Shown here piece by piece: positions 35,071-41,930 of a stretch of DNA of 64,000 bases. The notes beneath the pieces are model-generated. The model made no database searches. It was given only the letters and a program-made list of their open reading frames with translations, and was not told where the DNA came from. The DNA comes from Rummeliibacillus sp044763875 (lineage in GTDB: Bacteria > Bacillota > Bacilli > Bacillales_A > Planococcaceae). The DNA is taken from assembly GCF_044763875.1 (NCBI RefSeq), contig NZ_JBIWGZ010000006.1, positions 1-64,000 of the forward strand. The letters are read 5' to 3'. The position numbers and the translations under genes were made by a program. The stretch's first letter is position 1, and the number at the start of each line of letters is the position of its first letter.

Positions 35071-35251
35071 ATTCATTCTGATAAATATCCATTCTCTGTC
35101 GTTGTATCCATTCTGAGAAATATCATAAACGTTCGCTATTTTTCTAATTGTAATAATTTATTTTGTCAGTTTTGCATGTGTATCCATTCTGATAAATAAA
35201 CGAGAATTACTTCACATTCAACTTATATCCATTCTGATAAATATCATAAAC
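35071..35251 (+). repeat. Iteron-like repeats, four copies
   Basis: Copies near TATCCATTCTGATAAATATC lie at 35071, 35105, 35181 and 35226, with half copies at 35087 and 35258. Two are followed by ATAAAC. Spacings are 34, 76 and 45 bp. An array of short direct repeats in an AT-rich gap is typical of replication origins bound by an initiator. Confidence 0.7.
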
Positions 35252-35486
35252 TGTTTACATTCATTCTGTACTTTCTAACTTTTTCTTCCTATAGAAAACC
35301 ATGAGAATGTTGTTATACCAATGCTCATAGCATGTTTTACTGACGTTTTTATGCAAAAATGACCATTTTTAATGATTTTTTATCATTTTAGAATATGTAC
35401 CCTTCCTTTAGAGACTATTATAAAATTTGAAAATTAGCATACCCCTAACATCAATAATATCAAGGGTTTAGGTGATCGCAAAGTGT

Positions 35487-35898
35487 ACTTTAGTAAACTA
35501 AATCATTTTTACAAAGTCAGTCGTACCAACGGTCATATCGTTTTCAGACGTTCTAGTGATTTTTTATACCCCTATTAGGTATTTTTACGTATCAAATTTA
35601 TTTTACTTCCTTTATCACTATTATCTAAAAACTCTATAATGTACCGTCTTTATTGGATTTTGAAGGATATACAGTTAGTAAAATACTAAAATCATAGTTA
35701 TCTAAGTGCCGATTAATACTAGGTTTTGAATCGTTTTAACTTTTTCTACCTCTTTAATTCGTAGGTTGGTGTTGCGTTCCTTAAGAGTGCTATTGTAAAA
35801 TTCCTTGAAAACTTCAATGAAATCAACGTTTTTGACACTTTAGTAAACTAAATTATTTTAAAAAATCCTTATGTATCAACGGTTATATCGTTTTCAGA
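35487..35898 (+). repeat. 62-bp direct repeat pair with palindrome
   Basis: Copies at 35487-35548 and 35837-35898 align without gaps, 51 of 62 bases identical by eye. Each begins ACTTTAGTAAACTAAAT, containing the dyad TTTAGT-AA-ACTAAA, and ends with CAACGGT and ATATCGTTTTCAGA. Part of the dyad recurs at 36319. Differences cluster in the middle, so the ends are probably the functional parts. Confidence 0.7.
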
Positions 35899-36070
35899 GT
35901 GATAACGCTCCTTTAACGTACATTATAGAGAAACCTTTAAAACTCAATAAATACGGTACTTTATAGTAATTTAGCACGTTAAAGTATTTCTACAATTATT
36001 GATCTAATAAGGTTTTATCGTTTTGACTACGCAATTTTACTGAGTGATATAAAATGCTTGTTTTATATTC

Positions 36071-36193
36071 CTTCCATATATATGATTTGTAATCAACTCT
36101 TGAAACCGTTGATATGACTGCGTTTATAGATGGTTTCTATTTTATAACATTTTATCTCTTCCATATATATGATTTGCAGTCAACTCTGAAACC
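36071..36193 (+). repeat. Second direct repeat pair in non-coding locus
   Basis: Two copies of CTTCCATATATATGATTTG followed by a T/C-variable base and CAACTCT(T)GAAACC lie at 36071-36107 and 36158-36193. They are about 36 bp long and nearly identical. Between them is an inverted relation of GAAACC and GGTTTC. Confidence 0.65.
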
Positions 36194-36299
36194 CCTACTC
36201 CCCCAATGGATACGAGAGTTTTTTAAAAGCTATCTTTTGTTTGACTTTTATTTTGAACTTTGGCATGAACTGTTTTAGTAATCAAGGACAACGGTGCAA

Positions 36300-36800
36300 A
36301 AGTTTGTCTGCCAAGTCTTAGTAAACTTAAAAAATATTAATCTACTAAAACAGAGACAGACAACTACATGAACTTGCCCCAGTGTATCTAAGGTTATCCG
36401 TATGCTCTCATTCAGTTGCGTGTATTTCTACACAATATACCTACTCATGACACTTCTGCCCCACATGGTTCTTATATGCTCATATAAGCGATTGTACTTG
36501 TATAAGTTAATGTCTATCCTTCTACAGCGGAACTCAACAACATATAATCTACGGTATATCCTACGACTGCCTTAACAGTCCAGACCTTCCTCTCCGTACA
36601 CTTTAAATTAATTGGTGGTACTCACCATTCACGTACTAAGCATGAACGAGAAAATGCTTGTATTGTACGCTAGACTTAATTATTGCATCGGCTAAGTCAT
36701 AACCTATCAAGGTTAGATTATAGTCGTATTAGTTGGCAGTCCACGACTAACTAAACACTAAAATAAGCGTACTTAAACCGTACTTAAATAAACCTTTCAC
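36300..36800 (+). ncRNA. Putative structured non-coding RNA region
   Basis: About 500 bp with somewhat higher GC than its surroundings and many short stems: GTGTATTTCTACAC, TTATATGCTCATATAA, ACTGCCTTAACAGT, GGTGGTACTCACC, AAGCATGAACGAGAAAATGCTT and GTCGTATTAGTTGGCAGTCCACGAC. No reading frame with a ribosome site is present. A rightward terminator follows at 36885-36924, which would end a plus-strand RNA. Strand and boundaries are inferred, and a purely DNA role (origin, packaging) remains possible. Confidence 0.35.
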
Positions 36801-36884
36801 TTGTAATTTTTTGAAAAAGGCTTTAGAATTGCATTAAATACACTTAAGCTTGTCAGGCATTAGTGTTAGTTATATTCAGTTGTA

Positions 36885-36924
36885 GAAGGAAAGTGATTGC
36901 CGTCACTATCCTTCTTTTTATTTT
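36885..36924 (+). terminator. Rightward terminator facing the integrase 3' end
   Basis: GAAGGAAAGTGATTGC and its partner GTCACTATCCTTC form a 13-bp stem, followed by TTTTTATTTT on the plus strand only. All protein genes here read leftwards, so this terminator implies a rightward transcript from the 34.9-36.9 kb locus. Confidence 0.8.
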
Positions 36925-36932
36925 GCTTAGAA

Positions 36933-37964
36933 TTAGTGCTTCTTCTTATTTAGCAAAGTCATAGCAGGTGAAAAGCTATCATGAGATTTCCTTAAATCAT
37001 CTGTATCCATTTGTATATATCTCCGCATTGTACGTATATCTGACCAACCGCCCATTTTTTGAAGTGTAAAAGCGTCACAGCCATTCAAAGTCATTCCCTT
37101 AGCCCAGGTATGCCTGTAGACGTGTGCTGTAACCTTCTTACCTTTAATTCCTGCTTTTTCCGCATAATACTTTAATCGTTTATTGAAATGATTTTGCCCT
37201 AGTGGCTCTCCCCATTGAGATAAGAAAATGCGATCAGTTGAAAAATGCTTTTTATTCTCCTCAATGAGTTGTAAAAGTAATTTAATTGAATGTACAGATA
37301 GCGGAACATATCTAGGCTTTCTATTTTTATTTTGTTCGCCTGATAACGTTATAAAGCGTGTTTGAAAGTCAATATCAGATATTCTTAGGCTAAGTAACTC
37401 TCCTGCTCTCACTCCACAATCCAGGAGTAATGTCATAGCAACGTAGTCACGAAATCCAACGTAATCACGCAAATTAGGTTGTTTGAATACTTCCTTTACT
37501 TCTTCATCAGTAAAGCAATTGGTAAGGTCTATATCTTGCTTTAATAGTCGGACATTGTGCATAGGATTAAATGCAATTAATTCTTCACGTTCAAGGAAAT
37601 TGAACATTGCTCTATATACTCTTAATCGAATATTGATTGTTGTATCTGATAATCCTTTCCCTCTATCCCCTGTAATGTATTTGTGTCCATCATATTTAGG
37701 AGCGTCATACTTTAAATAATTAATGTAATCTCTAAAAATTTGTGGAGTTAACTCATCAACTGTTTCAATCTCATAGTTCTCATTTAACCATTTAACAAAA
37801 TATCTCCAATCTTTACGGTAGTCCCTCAATGTTCTACTTCTTAAACCTTCTGCACTTTTTCCTGATACAACTAAGTCGATAGCTTGTTCAAATGTTAATT
37901 TTGGATATTCTTTTTGATTAGACATTTTCCCAATTGGTGTTCGTTTTCTCTTTTTTAAGACCAT
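36933..37964 (-). CDS. int: Tyrosine-family integrase
   Basis: The 343-residue protein has an N-terminal SAM-like arm/core-binding domain (residues 20-140, LRDYRKDWRYFVKWLNENYEIETVDELTP) and a catalytic domain with R186 (CGVRAGELL), H281 and R284 (HVYRHTWA), W307 (GGWSD) and Y316 (RRYIQMD). All catalytic residues are present. It recombines the 96-bp attachment repeat in the Fe-S carrier gene. GGAGGTTTTTTT precedes the ATG, and a hairpin lies just upstream. Confidence 0.95.
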   Translation of the reverse strand: MVLKKRKRTPIGKMSNQKEYPKLTFEQAIDLVVSGKSAEGLRSRTLRDYRKDWRYFVKWLNENYEIETVDELTPQIFRDYINYLKYDAPKYDGHKYITGDRGKGLSDTTINIRLRVYRAMFNFLEREELIAFNPMHNVRLLKQDIDLTNCFTDEEVKEVFKQPNLRDYVGFRDYVAMTLLLDCGVRAGELLSLRISDIDFQTRFITLSGEQNKNRKPRYVPLSVHSIKLLLQLIEENKKHFSTDRIFLSQWGEPLGQNHFNKRLKYYAEKAGIKGKKVTAHVYRHTWAKGMTLNGCDAFTLQKMGGWSDIRTMRRYIQMDTDDLRKSHDSFSPAMTLLNKKKH

Positions 37965-37980
37965 AAAAAAACCTCCTCAA

Positions 37981-38009
37981 TTAGTAATGTTTCAACAAAC
38001 ATTTACTAA
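37981..38009. promoter_or_regulatory. Inverted repeat at integrase start
   Basis: TTAGTAATGTTT and AAACATTTACTAA form a 12-bp dyad with one extra base around CAAC, 17 bp ahead of the integrase start. It may be an operator, or an attenuator because a T-run follows the ribosome site. A second dyad CACAATCC/GGATTGTG (38024-38077) flanks it. Confidence 0.6.
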
Positions 38010-38093
38010 TCAAAGAGGTAGAACACAATCCAATTTCACAACTTTTAGGGTTGTTAATAAACATTTTCAGGATTGTGTACATGTCATTTTTAG

Positions 38094-38110
38094 TTGTAAT
38101 TTATAATCCC
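38094..38110 (-). repeat. End inverted repeat, right copy
   Basis: Reverse complement of 22609-22625 (GGGATTATAAATTACAA). It is 25 bp inside the right attachment repeat. The inverted pair at the two ends fits integrase arm sites. Confidence 0.65.
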
Positions 38111-38135
38111 TTACTGCTTTTTAACATTACCCTAA

Positions 38136-38231
38136 AAATCAGCATTCTTCCGGTGTTCCAGCAACTTTCGCTGTGCGGAAGGAAGAACCACATCCACATG
38201 AAGCAATTGCATTTGGATTGTCGATTGTAAA
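38136..38231 (-). repeat. Right attachment site (attachment repeat copy 2)
   Basis: Identical to 22452-22547. It supplies the 3' end of the intact Fe-S carrier gene, so the gene function is preserved by the integrated element. Confidence 0.95.
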
Positions 38232-38501
38232 GCCTCCACCCATTAAGGATTGTTTAAAATCGATTTTCGTTCCTTGAAGAATTAGGGCATCCTCACGGGA
38301 TACAAGAATTCGTAAACCATGTTCTTCAAAAAGCTCGTCATTCTCTTGCTTTTCTTGTTCGAAGCCCATTGCATAAGAAAGACCACTACAACCGCCGCCT
38401 TTTACGGAAACGCGTAGATATGAACCCTCTTCCTCGTTGTTTCGCATCATTTCTTGAATATGAAACGCTGCAGCCTCTGTAATATCAACAACTTGTGTCA
38501 T
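38139..38501 (-). CDS. A-type iron-sulfur carrier protein (HesB/IscA family)
   Basis: The 120-residue protein has the HesB/IscA fold with the three cluster-ligand cysteines: GGCSGLSY, and CGCG in IASCGCGSSF. It delivers Fe-S clusters to apo-proteins. GAGGTG stands ahead of the ATG at 38501; the slightly upstream GTG lies inside the ribosome site. It corresponds to B. subtilis YutM by family and position. The last 31 codons lie within the attachment repeat, so the C terminus is partly element-derived. There is no good terminator between it and the integrase gene. Confidence 0.9.
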   Translation of the reverse strand: MTQVVDITEAAAFHIQEMMRNNEEEGSYLRVSVKGGGCSGLSYAMGFEQEKQENDELFEEHGLRILVSREDALILQGTKIDFKQSLMGGGFTIDNPNAIASCGCGSSFRTAKVAGTPEEC

Positions 38502-38644
38502 CCGTGTCACCTCTTTCCTATATTCATCATATCAATTTTCTATTGCTGAGTAAAATATCAACCTCTCACAAAAATATCAATTTTATCATTAAATTTTTGT
38601 GATATAATCCTCCTATATTAGAGCTAAGAAATGAGGCTATAGAC

Positions 38645-39334
38645 ATGGAACTCTCTCCTTATTATGAAAAACAAATTGAGTGCATTCATTGCAAAAATAA
38701 GTTTAAATCAATGAAGGTACGAACTAATTTTGTCAAAATAAAAGAAAGTGATAGTGATTTCCGTCCAATATACGAAAATGACGTAAACCCTTTACTTTAT
38801 AATGTATTCGTTTGTGAGCATTGTGGCTTTTCATTCACTGAAGATTTTACAAAGTATTTTGCACCAGGTGTAAAAGAGGTAATTGATGAGAACATTACAT
38901 CACATTGGATACCTCATAGTTTTTCAGGAGAACGTACAATCTCTGGAGCTCTACAAGCTTATAAACTAGCACTTGTTTGCGGAGATTTAAAAAAGGAAAA
39001 GCATATTGCATTGGCTGGACTTGCTCTTCGTACAGCATGGCTATATCGTGCAATCGGCAACGAAGAACAGGAAAAACGATTCATGAAGATTTCCCGAGAA
39101 CAATATATCGATGCTTATTCTACTGAAGATTATGCGGATACATCCATGAGTGAAATACGTGTCATCTATTTAATCGCCGAACTATCTCGTCGACTTGGTG
39201 ATCGAGAACAAGCAATTCGATACTTCTCTCGGGTTATTGAAAAGCAAGGATCTTCAAACGAAACAAAAATAATTGAAATGGCAAAAGATCAATGGCAAGA
39301 AATGCGTGCTGAAAAAGAGGCTACAGTAAATTAA
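38645..39334 (+). CDS. DUF2225 protein with two CxxC zinc motifs
   Basis: The 229-residue protein has CIHCKNKF near the N terminus and CEHCGFSF at about residue 60, so two zinc-ligand pairs. A C-terminal helical tetratricopeptide-like part follows (ALAGLALRTAWLYRAIG, then LGDREQAIRYFSRVI). This is the DUF2225 layout, function unknown. It is divergent from the A-type carrier gene. No ribosome site is strong (AGAGCT region, then ATG at 38645). Confidence 0.8.
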   Translation: MELSPYYEKQIECIHCKNKFKSMKVRTNFVKIKESDSDFRPIYENDVNPLLYNVFVCEHCGFSFTEDFTKYFAPGVKEVIDENITSHWIPHSFSGERTISGALQAYKLALVCGDLKKEKHIALAGLALRTAWLYRAIGNEEQEKRFMKISREQYIDAYSTEDYADTSMSEIRVIYLIAELSRRLGDREQAIRYFSRVIEKQGSSNETKIIEMAKDQWQEMRAEKEATVN

Positions 39335-39391
39335 TCTCTTGTTGTTAATCCATTTCGAATTGGAGAATCGGAGTAATCCTACCGAAAATGT

Positions 39392-39446
39392 AAAAAAAAT
39401 AGACTGCCCAAAATAATCGGTTTTCACCTAATTATGGGCAGCCTAT
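39392..39446 (-). terminator. Terminator after NifU-like gene
   Basis: On the minus strand AGGCTGCCCA and TGGGCAGTCT pair across a loop of about 27 nt, followed by ATTTTTTTT. It also faces the DUF2225 gene. Confidence 0.8.
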
Positions 39447-39454
39447 AAATTATT

Positions 39455-39697
39455 TTAAAATACTTGTTCTACTTCTACAACGCCTGGTACTTCTTCTAGA
39501 AGTGCACGTTCAATCCCCGCTTTTAAAGTGATCGTTGAACTTGGGCAGCTACCACATGCACCTAATAAACGTAGTTTAACAACACCATCTTCTATATCTA
39601 CTAATTCGCAATCTCCTCCGTCACGAAGAAGGAATGGTCTTAATTTATCTAATACTTCTTGTACTTGTGCTTGCATATCTGAAACATGTTCTGTCAT
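39455..39697 (-). CDS. yutI: NifU C-terminal-domain iron-sulfur scaffold
   Basis: The 80-residue protein is a lone NifU C-terminal domain: VQEVLDKLRPFLLRDGGDCELVDI and ACGSCPSSTITLKAGIERALLEEVPGV, where CGSCPSS holds the two cluster-ligand cysteines. It carries Fe-S clusters to target proteins. It matches B. subtilis YutI, and its neighbours (yuzD, yutJ, yuzB) match too. AAAGGAGTC stands ahead of the ATG. Confidence 0.9.
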   Translation of the reverse strand: MTEHVSDMQAQVQEVLDKLRPFLLRDGGDCELVDIEDGVVKLRLLGACGSCPSSTITLKAGIERALLEEVPGVVEVEQVF

Positions 39698-39777
39698 TGC
39701 TATCGACTCCTTTCTCTAAAATTATTATAATGTCTATAAGATAAAAAATCCATTATAGAAATGCGAGGTTCCTTGTT

Positions 39778-40107
39778 ATGGCAAATAAATCCGTTGTAAT
39801 TGAAATTTACGGGGCTAATGTACAATGTGCAAGCTGTGTAAATGCACCATCCGCAAAAGATACTTATGAGTGGCTACAAGCCGCAATTGATCGCAAGTAT
39901 TCAAAACCTGAATATACTATCACTTACATCGATATTGAGAGTCCAATTGAGAATGAGCACCATGCTAATTGGGCACAGCGCGTCATAAATGACGAGTTTT
40001 TTTATCCACTAGTCCTAATTAATGATGAAGTAATTGGAGAAGGCTACATACAGTTAAAACCTGTTTTTCAAGCACTCGAACGTCATGGTTTTCAAGCACA
40101 CACATAA
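39778..40107 (+). CDS. yuzD: YuzD-like DUF1462 protein
   Basis: The 109-residue protein has a thioredoxin-like arrangement with VQCASCVNAPSAKDTYEWL (CxxC near the N terminus), FYPLVLINDEVIGEGYI and KPVFQALERHG. This matches DUF1462 (YuzD). It may act on redox or Fe-S chemistry, but no function is established. It is divergent from yutI, as in B. subtilis. Confidence 0.85.
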   Translation: MANKSVVIEIYGANVQCASCVNAPSAKDTYEWLQAAIDRKYSKPEYTITYIDIESPIENEHHANWAQRVINDEFFYPLVLINDEVIGEGYIQLKPVFQALERHGFQAHT

Positions 40108-40111
40108 ACGA

Positions 40112-40145
40112 AAAAGCTATCCTATAGTTTGTAGGGTAGCTTCTT
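40112..40145 (+). terminator. Terminator after yuzD
   Basis: GCTATCCT and AGGGTAGC arms around a short AT loop, followed by TTCTTTTATT. Confidence 0.75.
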
Positions 40146-40320
40146 TTATTCCACAAATAGGTAGTTAGTTTTACTCTACTTAAGGGAGTGACTCCTGAGA
40201 AATAACAATCCAGACGGCCCCCGCAAGTGAACGAAACTAATCGATATCAACAGGATTGTTATGCAAAGCCTTCAAAAGTGCAGAGAGTGTCCGTTAATGA
40301 TATACATTCCTTTCGTCATA

Positions 40321-40362
40321 AAAAAGGCCAGAAACGTTATTTCTTCAACGTTTCTGGCTTAC
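40321..40362 (-). terminator. Terminator after yutJ
   Basis: On the minus strand AGCCAGAAACGTT and AACGTTTCTGGC form a perfect stem followed by CTTTTTTATG, just behind the gene stop at 40365. The preceding 40150-40320 holds an AACAATCC/GGATTGTT dyad with ACTTAAGGGAGTGACTCC, likely a dispersed repeat remnant, and no gene. Confidence 0.9.
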
Positions 40363-40364
40363 TA

Positions 40365-41429
40365 TTAACCGTTATGACGTTTGTACATCCATAATAAACC
40401 CGATTTCATCAAACGAGCAATACGACCTGTTACTGTCTTATCAGCAAGATAAACAAAACCTTGTTTTTTACCAAGAGCTCCCATAAAGCCTTTTAATTTT
40501 ATCTCAGGCATTTTTTCTGGTAGCGGTTGATTGTTCCAACGTAATTTTAATACTTTTACAATATGTTCTGCTTGTTCTTCCGCTAGTTGTGCACTAGGGC
40601 CAAACTGTGAAGCTGCACAGTCACCAACAACATAGACATGTTCATCGTTTGGTACATGCATATATTGAGTAACTGCAACACGTCCACGATCTAATTCAAG
40701 ACCAGTATCACGTACAACTTTTACTGGTTGAATACCTGCAGTCCACACAACTGCATCTACTTCAATTTTTTCTTCATGATTATAAAGAACTTTATCTGCT
40801 ACTTTTGTAATGTTCGATTGTGCGATTACTTCTACATCGTGATTATCAAACCATTTTTTCACGTATTTACTTAGACGTTCTGGGAAGTCTTTTAAAATAC
40901 GCGGACCACGGTCAAATAATTTAATTTTAAGATCTGCACGACTTTCACGTAATTCACTAGCTAATTCAATACCACTTAATCCTGCTCCTACAATCCCCAC
41001 AGACGAACCTGATGGTAGTTCAGCTAGGGTATTATAAGTAATACGGGATTTTGCCATTGTTTGGATACTATACGTAAATTCATCCGCTCCTGGTACACCG
41101 TGGTACGTATCCTCACAGCCTAGTCCAATAACTAAATCATCATATTCAACTTTTGTTCCATTATCAAGAAGTACCATTTTATTTTCTAGATCGATGCTTT
41201 CGACTTCTCCGTAAACAGCTGAAAGTCTTTCGTGTTCAGGGAATTTAACACGGATATCTTTTTCAGGTGTTGTTCCCGCAGCCAATGCATAAAATTCAGT
41301 TTTTAAACTATGGAATGGTGCACGATCAACTAGAGTAATTTGTACATCCTCAGGTAAATTGTTTGGTAATAAGCGAAGTAATACGCGCATATTGCCGTAG
41401 CCGCCGCCTAATAATACTAAGTTTCTCAT
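40365..41429 (-). CDS. yutJ: NADH dehydrogenase-like flavoprotein (YutJ)
   Basis: The 354-residue protein has the FAD loop NLVLLGGGYGNMRVLLRLLP, a second nucleotide fold SSVGIVGAGLSGIELASEL and HVYVVGDCAASQFGPSAQLAEEQ. It is a paralogue of the type II NADH dehydrogenase at 20942-22162 and corresponds to B. subtilis YutJ. AAGGAGATTACT precedes the ATG at 41429; the longer frame to 41459 lacks a ribosome site. A basic stretch RIARLMKSGLLWMYKRHNG ends the protein, probably a membrane-binding tail. Confidence 0.87.
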   Translation of the reverse strand: MRNLVLLGGGYGNMRVLLRLLPNNLPEDVQITLVDRAPFHSLKTEFYALAAGTTPEKDIRVKFPEHERLSAVYGEVESIDLENKMVLLDNGTKVEYDDLVIGLGCEDTYHGVPGADEFTYSIQTMAKSRITYNTLAELPSGSSVGIVGAGLSGIELASELRESRADLKIKLFDRGPRILKDFPERLSKYVKKWFDNHDVEVIAQSNITKVADKVLYNHEEKIEVDAVVWTAGIQPVKVVRDTGLELDRGRVAVTQYMHVPNDEHVYVVGDCAASQFGPSAQLAEEQAEHIVKVLKLRWNNQPLPEKMPEIKLKGFMGALGKKQGFVYLADKTVTGRIARLMKSGLLWMYKRHNG

Positions 41430-41611
41430 AGTAATCTCCTTATTTAACAAATTCGTCACATTTACTGTCCTTAACGAGTATAGCTGATTGTGATAAGTTT
41501 CACAATATGTTTGTGATAGATTTCACAAATAAAAGTAGATAATTGTTTTAAGTAGAAAAATTGACGTAGAAAAAAAATAATAGTAGGATTCGAAGGGTGA
41601 GGTGACGTGTG

Positions 41612-41848
41612 ATGAATCCACTTGTTGAATTTTGCGTCAGCAATTTGGCAAATGGCTCCCAAGAAACATTTGAAGTGCTAGAAAAAGATCCAAATATAGA
41701 TGTACTAGAATATGGCTGCTTAAGCTACTGTACTAGATGCTCTGATACATTATATGCACTTGTTAATGGAGAAATGGTTGAAGCTGAAACGCCAGAAGAG
41801 TTAACCAAAAAAATTTATCAGTTCATTGAAGAAAATCCTTTATTTTAA
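41612..41848 (+). CDS. yuzB: YuzB-like DUF1450 protein
   Basis: The 78-residue protein has NPLVEFCVSNLANGSQETFEVLEKDPNIDVLEYGCLSYC and CTRCSDTLYALVNGEMVEA, the DUF1450 pattern with five cysteines. The length equals that of B. subtilis YuzB (78 by memory). Function unknown; the cysteines suggest metal or redox binding. GAGGTGA lies 6 bp ahead of the ATG. It is divergent from yutJ. Confidence 0.88.
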   Translation: MNPLVEFCVSNLANGSQETFEVLEKDPNIDVLEYGCLSYCTRCSDTLYALVNGEMVEAETPEELTKKIYQFIEENPLF

Positions 41849-41856
41849 GGAAAAAA

Positions 41857-41899
41857 GGGATCTAATAAGTCTGTTTTTACTTATTAGGTCCCTAATTTT
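41857..41899 (+). terminator. Terminator after yuzB
   Basis: GGGATCTAATAAGT and ACTTATTAGGTCCC form a nearly perfect stem, followed by TAATTTTAT. Confidence 0.88.
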
Positions 41900-41930
41900 A
41901 TAGATAAAGCAAAACGCTCTGCTTCCGCAT

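Larger units (their letters stand above)
22452..38231. mobile_element. Integrated capsid-encoding element (satellite or small prophage)
   Basis: A 15.8 kb insertion bounded by perfect 96-bp direct repeats. All protein genes read leftwards. It encodes a tyrosine integrase, scaffold, major capsid, terminase small and large subunits, portal, holin-like protein and two putative connector proteins, plus unknown genes. No tail tube, tape measure, baseplate, endolysin, helicase or primase was recognised. Size and content fit a capsid-forming phage-inducible island that borrows tails from a helper; a degraded or novel small phage is the alternative. The base composition is more AT-rich than the flanks. 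Confidence 0.9.

Noticed and set aside
35071..35251. CRISPR array
   Set aside because: Repeats are few, spacing is irregular (34-76 bp), repeats vary, and no cas genes are near.
35483..35578. 31-residue peptide in the first 62-bp repeat as a gene
   Set aside because: Second repeat has an in-frame stop and no start; similarity is explained by the DNA repeat. Kept only as a finding.
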